Origin: Prevotella sp. 10(H)
GTDB taxonomy: Bacteria > Bacteroidota > Bacteroidia > Bacteroidales > Dysgonomonadaceae
Reading direction: 5' to 3'
Length of the DNA stretch: 64,000 nt
NCBI RefSeq assembly: GCF_000711235.1
Contig: NZ_JOMI01000004.1
Location: forward strand, 248,001-312,000
Below, piece by piece: positions 1-8,582 of the stretch. Below the pieces are notes generated by a model. It saw nothing but the letters and a program-made list of their open reading frames with translations, was not told where the DNA came from and made no database searches. A program made the translations under genes and the position numbers. How positions within the stretch are numbered: the stretch's first letter is position 1; each line of letters begins with the position of its first letter.

Positions 1-1
1 G

Positions 2-1642
2 GGAATGCTTCAACCTCACACCAGTTACGAACCGGAAGGAAAAGGAGGAAATACACTTTTTCTGCCTATACCATACGCGAAAGGTTGCAAAATTACATTC
101 GAAGACGAAGTCGGTGTTAATCCGACGCCTAAATATTATGGAATAAATTACAGGAAATATTCACAGAATACAAAAATTGAAACTTTTTCTGCTGAAGTTG
201 TAAAAAGAGCCGAAAAGAAAATAGCCGAAGTGGATAATTTACTTCTAAATCCGACCCTATCTCGAAATGGGAAAACAGTGGCTGATAGCAGGGTATTAGC
301 CGCATCAGATTCATTAATTATACAACTTCCGGAAGGAGAAAATGCGATTTACGAAGTTAAGTTTAATGTAAATACTAAAGATAGTATCCACTTTGATCAA
401 TTAATGAGAGAAATTATATTCTCTGCTGAGTTCGACGGTAAGCAAACAATATGGGTGCCATTGAGTGACTTCTCTGCCGGAGGGATGGGCGCACCATATG
501 TAAAAAGCTGGTATTTGAATTCGGATGGAAAAGGAAATATAACCAGCCGATGGCTGATGCCATATCAACATAATGGTACTCTAAAACTGATAAACATTTC
601 AGATTCTCCATTAGATGTAAAACTGGAGGCAAATGTATCTCCTTTACCATGGGATGAGCGTTCACTATACTTCCACAGTTCATGGCGACAGGAAACCGGA
701 ATCCCCGTACATATCCATAGCGAGCCCGATAAATGTGCCGATTGGAATTTTAGCACAATAGAAGGTCGGGGAGTTTATAAAGGGGATCTCCTGTCATTAT
801 TCAACCATGCTCCACGCTGGTATGGAGAAGGTGATGAAAAAATATGGGTGGATAATGACACTTTCCCTTCTCATTTCGGTACAGGTACAGAAGATTACTA
901 TAATAGCTCATGGGCACCTGTAGTACCTTTCCATACACCTTTCGGCGGTGCACCCCGGGCAGACTTAGCCAGTTCGCATGGGTATAATGCCTTCTTCCGC
1001 ACACGTAATCTTGATGGTATACCTTTTAAGGAAAAAATGAAATTCGATATTGAAATGATCGGTTGGCAAAACGGCTATTCTGATTATGCTACAACTACTT
1101 ATTGGTATGGCGATTACAATTCGCGGGCTATTGGTACATCCGGTGTCGAAGAAGCTAAAAGGAAACTGGTGCCAACACCCGAGAATCCGGTTAATTATAA
1201 AATAGCAAACAGTATAGAATTTGAAGAACTAAAAGCTTCTGATAAATCTGCATCTCTAAGGCTGGAAAAACAAGATGCTTCTGATTCATGGGATGGAAAA
1301 TGGAGTCGGGCAGCACATTTGTTATGCCGCGATGGAAAAGTCGGGGATTATGTCGAATTTGAATTCGACAATTTAAAAGAGAGTAAATATGAAGTCATAT
1401 TGTATGCTACACAATCTTTCGATTATGGCATTATCAATTTCAGAATAAATAATAAACTATCTCCTATAACCTTTGATGGGTACAATAGAAATGTAAAACA
1501 TTCGAAACCTCTGAATCTCGGAATCTTCACATCTACAAATAGTAAAATTAAATTACGGGTTGAAATAACAGGCGCAAATAAACTATCACAAGGTGCAAGA
1601 TATATGTTCGGTCTTGATTGTATACAAATAATATCAAAATAG
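2..1642 (+). CDS. GH172 (DUF2961) glycoside hydrolase, 5' partial
   Basis: The reading frame is open to the left edge, so the start is missing. The first visible ATG (position 5) falls at a stretch that in this family normally lies well inside the protein (LPIPYAKGCKITFEDE), so the signal peptide and N-terminal strands are probably off-window. The family hallmark FGTGTEDYYNSSW is present, with its conserved glutamate near visible residue 296. DUF2961 proteins are now classed as GH172, which includes furanoside-active enzymes (alpha-D-arabinofuranosidases and difructose-anhydride enzymes); the substrate here cannot be told from sequence. About 145 C-terminal residues (roughly 400-545) form an extra beta-rich domain that looks like a carbohydrate-binding module. 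The gene is the first visible member of a plus-strand glycosidase group. The family call is firm; activity is inferred. Confidence 0.85.
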   Translation, partial: GMLQPHTSYEPEGKGGNTLFLPIPYAKGCKITFEDEVGVNPTPKYYGINYRKYSQNTKIETFSAEVVKRAEKKIAEVDNLLLNPTLSRNGKTVADSRVLAASDSLIIQLPEGENAIYEVKFNVNTKDSIHFDQLMREIIFSAEFDGKQTIWVPLSDFSAGGMGAPYVKSWYLNSDGKGNITSRWLMPYQHNGTLKLINISDSPLDVKLEANVSPLPWDERSLYFHSSWRQETGIPVHIHSEPDKCADWNFSTIEGRGVYKGDLLSLFNHAPRWYGEGDEKIWVDNDTFPSHFGTGTEDYYNSSWAPVVPFHTPFGGAPRADLASSHGYNAFFRTRNLDGIPFKEKMKFDIEMIGWQNGYSDYATTTYWYGDYNSRAIGTSGVEEAKRKLVPTPENPVNYKIANSIEFEELKASDKSASLRLEKQDASDSWDGKWSRAAHLLCRDGKVGDYVEFEFDNLKESKYEVILYATQSFDYGIINFRINNKLSPITFDGYNRNVKHSKPLNLGIFTSTNSKIKLRVEITGANKLSQGARYMFGLDCIQIISK

Positions 1643-1685
1643 GGAAACATTAATTAAACAATTAGAAACTTTAAATTTAAGCATT

Positions 1686-2573
1686 ATGAAAATAACCTTT
1701 TACTTGTTTATTTTACTGGTAAGTTTTTCCTGTTCTAATATCGAAAATGACATACAAATACAGGATAACAGTTTTTTTGAAGAAGTTGATAAAGAAACGA
1801 AATCTTCTCAAATTTCTTTCGGAAGTTTTTATGTATCTCTAAATAATGGTTCCGGAAATGTAACCTGGAATATAACGGGACCTAACCCCTGTCATGTTGG
1901 TTATAGGATGAAATTATTCGCGGCTTCATCCGGATCTCCACTTTGGAGCTACACCACCCCTTATAACGGTGGGTTAAGCGGTAGTGCTATAATATCTATA
2001 TCAAATGGATATTCTGGGAAACTTCGTCTTGAGGTACAGAATCTATGTAATTATAGCACAATAACAATTGAGCTTGCCCCTGATCCTAATTATTCAGGCC
2101 GTTATTCCGGCTCGAATGGAAATGAAAAATGCAACCACGAAAAAGAGTTTGGTAGATATACGGCATATATGCCTTCCCTAGAATTTAATCGCTCATTAAA
2201 ACGCATTGAAGGTAGTTATTATGTAACTGATAATTACCTTTTGATGCTAAAGATCAATGTTCATAAAACAAACTTTACCACAGGAGGAATTTTTGATCAT
2301 AGAACAATAAGTAAAACAACATATATTGATTTAATTTCTTTAGGTTATTACGATAATACTCCAATATTAGTCCCTCTTTCTAATTTTGATGATAGTGATC
2401 ACCTTTCTGGAACAATTCGCATTTATACCAAGAATTGTCGACATGTAGGAGATTCCCAATTTACCAGATGTTCTGATTGCACTTATTATTTAGAATCAAC
2501 TTTTTCATTTAATGGTCAGGAGGGACCTGGCACTGTAAGAATTAATATTCAACCAACATTTATTAAAAGATAA
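1686..2573 (+). CDS. Hypothetical lipoprotein
   Basis: A 295-residue protein that I do not recognise. The N-terminus is a lipoprotein signal with lipobox VSFSC (Cys near residue 16), so it is probably tethered to the outer membrane. The mature part is rich in Gly, Ser, Asn and Tyr and looks beta-stranded. It has several cysteines, including a CxxC-like TRCSDCTYY segment near residue 260. It starts 43 bp after the GH172 gene, so the two are probably co-transcribed, and a long palindrome follows its stop. Position in a PUL suggests a surface glycan-binding or accessory protein, but nothing in the sequence proves it. Confidence 0.6.
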   Translation: MKITFYLFILLVSFSCSNIENDIQIQDNSFFEEVDKETKSSQISFGSFYVSLNNGSGNVTWNITGPNPCHVGYRMKLFAASSGSPLWSYTTPYNGGLSGSAIISISNGYSGKLRLEVQNLCNYSTITIELAPDPNYSGRYSGSNGNEKCNHEKEFGRYTAYMPSLEFNRSLKRIEGSYYVTDNYLLMLKINVHKTNFTTGGIFDHRTISKTTYIDLISLGYYDNTPILVPLSNFDDSDHLSGTIRIYTKNCRHVGDSQFTRCSDCTYYLESTFSFNGQEGPGTVRINIQPTFIKR

Positions 2574-2684
2574 ACATTCTTTCAATTTATTCCTATAACA
2601 TCAATAATATATTCTATTTATATTATAGCAGTAATTGTCTATTAATAAATTCAAAACAGCTCCATTTATCTCTTTCTATTACTT

Positions 2685-2728
2685 ACAATGCATATGGCAA
2701 ATTAATATTAATTTGCCATATGCATTGT
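2685..2728. repeat. 44-bp perfect palindrome, probable terminator hairpin
   Basis: Two 22-bp arms (2685-2706 and 2707-2728) are exact reverse complements with no spacer; the arms run from ACAATGCATATGG into the central ATTAATATTAAT. It lies 111 bp after the lipoprotein stop and 108 bp before the GH43 start. The downstream side is T/A-rich (TTATTTATATAATTC), so a transcription terminator is the simplest reading. The arms are long and the centre is uninterrupted, which is unusual for a terminator. The rest of 2574-2836 shows nothing else I can support. Confidence 0.7.
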
Positions 2729-2836
2729 TATTTATATAATTCTTTCTGCCAATACTTATCCGATTATATGTTAATGAAAAATACTATATTTACATCAAAA
2801 TCAAATTCTATGCCCTTAAAACTAAATAACTAAACC

Positions 2837-3811
2837 ATGAAAATTGTAAGACTGATTATTATTAGTTTACTCATTTATACCACATGTTGTATTTCTTTTA
2901 ATTGTTATGCATGTAAAAAAAGCGATCCTGATAATAAAATTTCTCTAATTATATCGAATACTCTCCCAATAGCCGATCCCTTTATTCTATATCATAATGG
3001 CCTGTACTATGCTTATGGAACATCTACCGATCTGGGTTTTGAAGTTTATTATTCAAAGGACCTCGAAAAATGGAAAAGATATGAAAATCTAGCTTTGAGT
3101 AAAAACGATTCCTATGGCGAAAAATGGTTTTGGGCTCCGGAAGTATATTATAATAAAATGAATGGGAAATTCTATTTGTACTATTCTGCCGAGGAACATA
3201 TATGTGTGGCAATATCCGATTCGCCTCTGGGACCCTTTGTGCAAGACGAGAAAAAGCCGATGAGGGAAGAAAAAAGCATCGACTCTTCTCTTTTTATCGA
3301 TGAAGATGGTACTCCTTATCTGTATTTTGTTAGATTTACCGATGGTAATGTAATCTGGTGCGCCGAATTGGAAAAAGACCTGATGACAATAAAAGAAGAG
3401 ACGTTGGTAAAATGTATAGACGTTTCTCAGGTATGGGAAAAATCATTAGGGAAGGTGACAGAAGGACCATCTATATTAAAAAAAGACGGGACATATTATT
3501 TAATTTATTCAGGCAACGATTTCCGAAGTCAGGATTACGGAGTCGGTTATGCAACATCCTCATCACCTTTAGGCCCATGGAAAAAATACGAGAATAACCC
3601 TGTATTACAAAAACCGAAAGAACATCTTGTAGGAACCGGGCATGGAGCGCCATTTATAGATAGTAAAGGAAAATACAGATATATATTTCATGCTCACGCT
3701 AACACAAAAGATGTAGGCCCCAGAACAAGCTTTATTACTGATCTGTCAATTTCGCCACAGGGAATTTTATCGATTGGGGGAAATATCATAGAACCCAAGG
3801 TAACAGAATAA
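2837..3811 (+). CDS. GH43 glycoside hydrolase
   Basis: A 324-residue, single-domain five-bladed propeller enzyme of the length usual for GH43. The N-terminus is a hydrophobic signal containing several cysteines (TTCCISFNCYAC), so export, possibly as a lipoprotein, is likely. Family landmarks are ADPFILYHNGLYYAYGT with the base Asp near residue 47, a middle Asp near 149 (SIDSSLFID), and the acid Glu near 209 (KVTEGPSIL). GH43 enzymes remove arabinofuranose or xylose by inversion. I cannot assign the subfamily. It sits in a plus-strand run with GH78 48 bp downstream, so both probably act on one branched glycan. Confidence 0.85.
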   Translation: MKIVRLIIISLLIYTTCCISFNCYACKKSDPDNKISLIISNTLPIADPFILYHNGLYYAYGTSTDLGFEVYYSKDLEKWKRYENLALSKNDSYGEKWFWAPEVYYNKMNGKFYLYYSAEEHICVAISDSPLGPFVQDEKKPMREEKSIDSSLFIDEDGTPYLYFVRFTDGNVIWCAELEKDLMTIKEETLVKCIDVSQVWEKSLGKVTEGPSILKKDGTYYLIYSGNDFRSQDYGVGYATSSSPLGPWKKYENNPVLQKPKEHLVGTGHGAPFIDSKGKYRYIFHAHANTKDVGPRTSFITDLSISPQGILSIGGNIIEPKVTE

Positions 3812-3859
3812 GCTTATTATTTAATAATATGCTAACCATACATAACTCATATATATAAC

Positions 3860-6145
3860 ATGAAACTTCTTAAATCTTTTATTAGTATATCTATCATCAC
3901 TTTACAGACCCTTACTTTATCTGCAGGTAATTATAAGCCATATGGCCTGCTCACCGACTTAATCGAGCATACAGACCGTACATGGCAAAACGGATACCTT
4001 TCAAATGTACCTGTTTGGGACATTGAAAATGCTATCGAACCTCTACAATATGTACAAATTGCTTCATATAAACCGACCTTTAGCTGGATTGTTCCCGGTA
4101 AGGCTGAAAATACAAAACAAACTACCTATCGGATTATGGTTTTTGATTCTTTCCCTGACGATTCATCCGACAAAGGAATAATCTGGGATAGTGGAACAAT
4201 AGAAAGCAAACAGTCAACATCTGTAACTTACAAGGGGAATGCCTTACAGCCTGACAAAACATATTTTTGGAAAGTCAGGTTAACAACCAATACAGGCGGA
4301 GAAAGTGATTGGTCTGACATCAAAGCTTTCCGTACAGCTTCGAAACTTTCAGGATATGCCTCCGGTTTCTATCCACAAATAAAGACCTTACAACATCCGG
4401 TTTCTATAAAGAAACTTTCACAAGAAACGACAATGATTGATTTCGGAAAAGATGCTTTCGCCCAATTACTATTGACTCTCTCTTCCGAATGTGATAACGA
4501 TAGCATTATCATTCATCTGGGCGAGCAAATAAAAGGGAACAGGGTCGACTGTAAACCGGAGGGAACAATTCGTTATCAGCAATATCCGTTACTTTTAAAT
4601 AAAGGCACCCATACTTACAGGATAAAGATAAGAGCTGACAAGTTAAATACTCGTAAAGTAGCAATCCATATGCCTGATTACATAGGTGAAGTCTTGCCTT
4701 ACAGGTATTGTGAAATAGATAAATACAGCAAACCGCTTTCAAAGACAGATATAGCTAGAGAAAGCGTACATTATCCGTTCGATGATTCTGCCTCATACTT
4801 TCAATGTAGTAATGATACGTTGAATCAAATATGGGATTTGTGTAAATACTCCATTAAAGCGACATCCTTTACCGGAATTTATATAGATGGCGATAGAGAA
4901 AGAATTCCTTACGAAGCGGATGCCCTTATCAACCAACTTTGCCATTATGGCGTTGACCGTGAATATTCGATGGCTCGTCGTTCCCATGAATATTTGCTCC
5001 AATTTCCGACATGGCCTACAGAATGGATATTGCAGTCTGTTCTGATAGCATGGTATGACTATATGTACACAGGCGATAGCCGATCTCTCAAATCTAATTA
5101 TAATATTCTCAAAGCACGCACCTTATTGCAACTGAGAGAAAAAAATGGTCTGATAAGCACAACTACAAATCTGCAAACTCCCGAATTCCTCTCTTCCATT
5201 AACCGTAATAATGAGAAAATTAGGGATATTGTTGACTGGCCACACACCGGCATCCTTGGACTAAACAAGCATGAAGGAGGAGAAGCCGACGGATTTGTTT
5301 TCACTGATTATAATACGGTAACAAATGCTTTTCATTACAAAACATTAAAGCTTATGGCTAAAATCGCCAAAGCCCTTAATTTTAATTCCGAAGCGGTTTA
5401 TTTTAATAAAGAAGCAAATACATTTTTAACTAGATTCAATGATACTTTCTTAAATAAAAAGTACGGCTATTATGTAGACGGAAACACAACAGATCATTCC
5501 TCTTTGCATTCGAATATGTTTCCCGTTGCATTCGGAATGGTTCCGGATAATAAAATAAATAAAGTAGTCGATTTTATACATTCCAGAAAAATGGCCTGCA
5601 GTGTATATGGCTCACAGTTTCTGATGGATGCGCTGTATGAGGCTTCGGATGCTGAATATGCCCTAACAATGCTTACCAAAACCGACGACCGCAGCTGGTA
5701 TAATATGATTCGTATTGGTTCAACCATTTCATTGGAAGCATGGGATAATAAATATAAGCCGAACCAGGATTGGAATCATGCATGGGGAGCTGTTCCTGCA
5801 AATATAATCCCAAGAAAACTTATGGGTGTTGAGCCTTTGCTTCCGGGATTTGATAAAGTAAGGATAAAACCGCAAATAGCTTTTCTTAAATGTGCTAAGG
5901 CTAAGATACCGACAATAAAGGGAAGTATAAATCTTTATATAGAAAACAAAACAAGTGAATACCTTATGCAGATAACGATACCTGCTAATATGGAGAGTGA
6001 AGTATACCTACCCCGATTGGCTAAAAAATACGAAATAGAAATCAATGGGAATAGACAAAAAACAACAGAAATGAAAAATGCTCCTTTTATCTCGTTGGGT
6101 GATATACCATCGGGTACGTATACAATAAGAATGATATATCAGTAG
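3860..6145 (+). CDS. GH78-type alpha-L-rhamnosidase-like hydrolase
   Basis: A 761-residue secreted protein (signal peptide ending near LTLSAG). The N-terminal third has a fibronectin-like segment (QIASYKPTFSWIVPG...WKVRL) followed by beta-sandwich sequence, and the second half is an (alpha/alpha)6 barrel. The barrel start YIDGDRERIPYEADAL, with its cluster of acidic residues, is typical of family 78. The C-terminus (VEPLLPGFDKVRIKPQ) matches the beta-sandwich that ends most GH78 proteins. Family members hydrolyse terminal alpha-L-rhamnose, though some act on other sugars. At 761 residues it is shorter than many members (about 900), mainly for lack of an extra N-terminal module. It ends with a terminator hairpin. 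Confidence 0.8.
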   Translation: MKLLKSFISISIITLQTLTLSAGNYKPYGLLTDLIEHTDRTWQNGYLSNVPVWDIENAIEPLQYVQIASYKPTFSWIVPGKAENTKQTTYRIMVFDSFPDDSSDKGIIWDSGTIESKQSTSVTYKGNALQPDKTYFWKVRLTTNTGGESDWSDIKAFRTASKLSGYASGFYPQIKTLQHPVSIKKLSQETTMIDFGKDAFAQLLLTLSSECDNDSIIIHLGEQIKGNRVDCKPEGTIRYQQYPLLLNKGTHTYRIKIRADKLNTRKVAIHMPDYIGEVLPYRYCEIDKYSKPLSKTDIARESVHYPFDDSASYFQCSNDTLNQIWDLCKYSIKATSFTGIYIDGDRERIPYEADALINQLCHYGVDREYSMARRSHEYLLQFPTWPTEWILQSVLIAWYDYMYTGDSRSLKSNYNILKARTLLQLREKNGLISTTTNLQTPEFLSSINRNNEKIRDIVDWPHTGILGLNKHEGGEADGFVFTDYNTVTNAFHYKTLKLMAKIAKALNFNSEAVYFNKEANTFLTRFNDTFLNKKYGYYVDGNTTDHSSLHSNMFPVAFGMVPDNKINKVVDFIHSRKMACSVYGSQFLMDALYEASDAEYALTMLTKTDDRSWYNMIRIGSTISLEAWDNKYKPNQDWNHAWGAVPANIIPRKLMGVEPLLPGFDKVRIKPQIAFLKCAKAKIPTIKGSINLYIENKTSEYLMQITIPANMESEVYLPRLAKKYEIEINGNRQKTTEMKNAPFISLGDIPSGTYTIRMIYQ

Positions 6146-6178
6146 CCTGATTTTAATTAAAATTCTATAGGTAGTATT

Positions 6179-6211
6179 TATAGCGCATTTCATTTAAAGG
6201 GATGCGCTATA
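6179..6211 (+). terminator. Hairpin terminator after GH78
   Basis: A 10-bp perfect stem (6179-6188 with 6202-6211, core TAGCGCAT/ATGCGCTA) with a 13-base loop lies 33 bp after the GH78 stop. The following bases are only moderately T-rich (TATTATTTG). The rest of the gap to 6402 is AT-rich leader with no gene I can support. Confidence 0.6.
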
Positions 6212-6402
6212 TTATTTGCTTTACTAACAGGTATAAACAATTGACAGTAAAATACATCAAACTTTTTCTATACAAAAGTGCATATTGCTTATCAACTTTT
6301 AAGTCTTTCTTAATATATTTTATAATACATCATTGCAACTTTTTTTATGCCTTATTCATCTATATATACAGACAACAAATAAACATTAATGATATTATAA
6401 TT

Positions 6403-7146
6403 ATGAAAACATTGAGATTTTTTTTGATGACCCTAGGACTTATGTGTTTCACTCTGACATTCCAGTCTTGTCTGGATGATGATGACGATGATGGATGGGA
6501 ACTAAGACATCCCAATGCTCTTGTAACCGTAAAGCCGATTGATGATAAATCATTCTTTCTACAATTAGATGACAAAACAACACTGTTGCCTACAAATATC
6601 GGAGCATCTCCTTTCGGTGCAAAAGAAGTACGGGCTCTTGTTAATTACAGTGAAGTAAATAAACCTAGCGAAGGATACAGCAAGGCTGTACAGATCAACT
6701 GGATAGATAGTCTTCTTACAAAACAGATTGCTCCTGATTTAGGAGCAGATAATGATAAAATATATGGAACTGACCCTGTAGAAATAATTAATGATTGGGT
6801 AACAATTGCCGAAGACGGTTATTTGACCCTCCGCTTCAGAACAATATTTAATGAGGGGAGCAAGCCTCATTTTGTAAATCTATTGGCAAGTACTGATCCT
6901 GCAAAACCTTATGAGGTAGAATTCAGGCACAATGCTTATGATGATGTTTACGGCAAAGAAGCTGACGGCTTAGTGGCATTCAATCTAAGCAGCCTGCCGG
7001 ACACAGAAGGTAAGACTGTGAAACTAAAACTAAAATGGAAATCATTTACTGGCGACAAGTCTTACGAGTTTGATTATTGCACACGCAAAGCTACTGAGGG
7101 AAAATCCGGAGTTACGGATGCAAGAAGCGCATTAAAATTGAAATAA
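6403..7146 (+). CDS. NigD-like lipoprotein
   Basis: A 247-residue lipoprotein. I start it at ATG 6403, because this gives a clean lipoprotein signal (MKTLRFFLMTLGL with lipobox TFQSC), whereas the frame upstream of it is AT-rich leader. The Asp-rich stretch after the cysteine (DDDDDDGW) and the HPNALVTVKP segment match the NigD-like family of Bacteroidales. That family has an N-terminal OB-like domain and a C-terminal beta domain and is named after a bacteriocin-linked gene. The function of most members is unknown and no bacteriocin gene is next to it here. It has its own leader and a strong terminator, so it is probably a single-gene unit. Confidence 0.8.
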   Translation: MKTLRFFLMTLGLMCFTLTFQSCLDDDDDDGWELRHPNALVTVKPIDDKSFFLQLDDKTTLLPTNIGASPFGAKEVRALVNYSEVNKPSEGYSKAVQINWIDSLLTKQIAPDLGADNDKIYGTDPVEIINDWVTIAEDGYLTLRFRTIFNEGSKPHFVNLLASTDPAKPYEVEFRHNAYDDVYGKEADGLVAFNLSSLPDTEGKTVKLKLKWKSFTGDKSYEFDYCTRKATEGKSGVTDARSALKLK

Positions 7147-7160
7147 AGTTTTAGATAAAG

Positions 7161-7197
7161 AAAAAAACGATTGCGGAGCATTCCGCAATCGTTTTTT
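7161..7197. terminator. Strong bidirectional terminator
   Basis: A GC-rich 10-bp perfect stem (CGATTGCGGA at 7168-7177 with 7182-7191) and GCAT loop are flanked by an A7 run on the left and a T6 run on the right. It can stop transcription from NigD on plus and, read on minus, from the glycosidase operon. The IS3-family element sits 12 bp past it. Confidence 0.9.
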
Positions 7198-7209
7198 CGT
7201 TTTTAGATA

Positions 7210-7234
7210 TGTCCCGTCCTAAAATAGGTTTACA
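7210..7234 (+). repeat. Left inverted repeat of the IS3 element
   Basis: A 25-bp end that is an exact reverse complement of 8526-8550. An ORF start at ATG 7209 would borrow its first base from host DNA and run through this repeat, so it is not used as the orfA start. Confidence 0.95.
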
Positions 7235-7250
7235 ACAAAAACAACTTATT

Positions 7251-7685
7251 ATGGAACATCAAGAAAATGAGTATTATGTCAAACGTACTCAAAAAGACTA
7301 CAGCCTATCTTTTAAACTTCAAGTGGTTCAAGAAATTGAATCCCGAGAGCTCAACTTAACTCAAGCAGCTCTCAAGTATGGCATTCAATCAACCAGCACA
7401 ATTCGCACTTGGCTCAGAAAATTTGGTACCTTAGACCGAGAATTACAAGTCAAATTTACTATGGAAAAGACTCCTGAACAACGGTTAATGGAACTGGAAG
7501 CTAAAGTTCGTCTGCTTGAAAAGCAAAAGGCGAGTTTAGAGAAGCAGCTTGAATTTCAACAGGATAAGGCAATCATGTTTGATATTATGATCGACATAGC
7601 CGAAAAAGAGTTTAATATTCCCGTCCGAAAAAAGTCTGTACCCGAAGCATCGAACGCTTCAAAGAAGAAAGGACAGCAACCATGA
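7251..7685 (+). CDS. IS3-family OrfA (helix-turn-helix, leucine zipper)
   Basis: A 144-residue DNA-binding subunit. The chosen start is ATG 7251, since the more upstream ATG lies at the element's tip. The N-terminal half carries a helix-turn-helix (LTQAALKYGIQSTSTIRTWLRKFG). The second half is a coiled coil (MELEAKVRLLEKQKASLEKQ) that in IS3 elements mediates multimerisation. The protein ends at TGA 7683-7685, which overlaps the orfB ATG as ATGA. A slippery heptamer inside its last 60 bases allows a fused OrfAB transposase. On its own, OrfA normally binds the ends and represses transposition. Confidence 0.92.
   Translation: MEHQENEYYVKRTQKDYSLSFKLQVVQEIESRELNLTQAALKYGIQSTSTIRTWLRKFGTLDRELQVKFTMEKTPEQRLMELEAKVRLLEKQKASLEKQLEFQQDKAIMFDIMIDIAEKEFNIPVRKKSVPEASNASKKKGQQP
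7628..7634 (+). other. Programmed -1 frameshift site (A AAA AAG)
   Basis: The heptamer A AAA AAG is in the correct phase for the orfA frame (codons AAA 7629-7631 and AAG 7632-7634). After a -1 slip the frame is open without a stop from 7634 through the orfB ATG at 7682. The linker would read like the usual OrfAB joint (SIERFKEERTATM). This is the standard route to the active IS3 transposase. Confidence 0.9.
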
Positions 7686-8521
7686 TTTATTCATGTGATG
7701 TCTTCGGGATCAGCCGACAGGCTTATTATAAACGAGTTGACAGAGCTAAGCAGAAACAAGCTTATGGCGAGTATGTTATATCCAAAGTTCAGGATGTTCG
7801 AGTGGCTATGCCCAGACTTGGAACTCGCAAATTATATTACCTGTTGGGTTCTTCTTTGAATATTGGCAGAGATAAACTATTCAGTATCCTCAGGGCCAAT
7901 AAAATGTTAATAAGTCCTGTTCGGTCATATACCAAGACTACTATGTCAAAACATTGGCTACATAAACATCCCAACCTGTTAAAGGATATGATTGTCTATC
8001 GCCCCGAACAGGTTTTTGTGAGTGATATAACCTATATTAAATCAAAACAAAAGACACATTATCTGTCTTTGATTACTGATGCCTGTTCCAGAAAAATAGT
8101 TGGATATCATCTAAGTAATGATTTGGGTGCACAAAGTGTATCTAAAGCTCTGAAAATGGCGATAAAGACTAGAGTTTACCATAACCCTTTGATTCATCAC
8201 TCTGATAGGGGATTACAATATTGCTCTGAATTATATCAGAAAATATTAGCTAAGAATAAAATTACTCCATCGATGACTGATGGCTATGATTGCTATCAAA
8301 ATGCACTGGCTGAGAGAATTAATGGAATACTAAAACATGAGTTCTTATTTACAAAATGCAATAACTATCAGCAATTAAGCCTGTTAATTAAACAATCTAT
8401 TGATATTTATAACAATAAAAGACCACATTTGGCTCTGAATATGAAAACGCCTAACTTTATCCATCTGAAACAAAAAACCAATGAACATAAATCCATCGGT
8501 TCTTATACTATTTTAATATAA
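7682..8521 (+). CDS. IS3-family OrfB, DDE transposase catalytic domain
   Basis: A 279-residue catalytic part. It begins with an HTH_21-like segment (HKHPNLLKDM after MPRLGTRKLYYLLG) and then carries the rve integrase core. The DDE residues are visible in order: Asp in FVSDITYIKS, Asp in IHHSDRGLQYC, and Glu in NALAERINGILKHEF, 35 residues after the second Asp as expected. It is probably made mostly as an OrfAB fusion; the overlapping ATG may also give some free OrfB. No internal damage is visible. Confidence 0.95.
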   Translation: MIYSCDVFGISRQAYYKRVDRAKQKQAYGEYVISKVQDVRVAMPRLGTRKLYYLLGSSLNIGRDKLFSILRANKMLISPVRSYTKTTMSKHWLHKHPNLLKDMIVYRPEQVFVSDITYIKSKQKTHYLSLITDACSRKIVGYHLSNDLGAQSVSKALKMAIKTRVYHNPLIHHSDRGLQYCSELYQKILAKNKITPSMTDGYDCYQNALAERINGILKHEFLFTKCNNYQQLSLLIKQSIDIYNNKRPHLALNMKTPNFIHLKQKTNEHKSIGSYTILI

Positions 8522-8525
8522 ATCC

Positions 8526-8550
8526 TGTAAACCTATTTTAGGACGGGACA
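8526..8550 (-). repeat. Right inverted repeat of the IS3 element
   Basis: An exact 25-bp reverse complement of 7210-7234. It starts 5 bp after the orfB stop. Confidence 0.95.
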
Positions 8551-8582
8551 ATATGAATTTAATTTTTTGATCTGTTCTCAGA

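Larger units (their letters stand above)
7210..8550 (+). mobile_element. IS3-family insertion sequence, complete, 1341 bp
   Basis: The element is bounded by perfect 25-bp inverted ends (7210-7234 and 8526-8550) that begin TGTCCCGTCC and end GGGACA, the TG...CA termini usual in IS3. The trinucleotide ATA lies outside both ends (7207-7209 and 8551-8553), consistent with a 3-bp target duplication. Inside are orfA, orfB and a programmed -1 frameshift site. It landed between the NigD terminator and the 3' end of a minus-strand GH92 gene and breaks no gene. Perfect ends and intact frames suggest a recent, still active copy. Confidence 0.95.

Noticed and set aside
6202-6402. N-terminal extension of the NigD-like frame
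   Set aside because: The extension is AT-rich, hydrophobic and begins inside a hairpin; ATG 6403 gives a proper lipoprotein signal.
7209-7250. ATG 7209 as the orfA start
   Set aside because: Its first base is host DNA and the reading runs through the inverted repeat; ATG 7251 is inside the element and fits the family.
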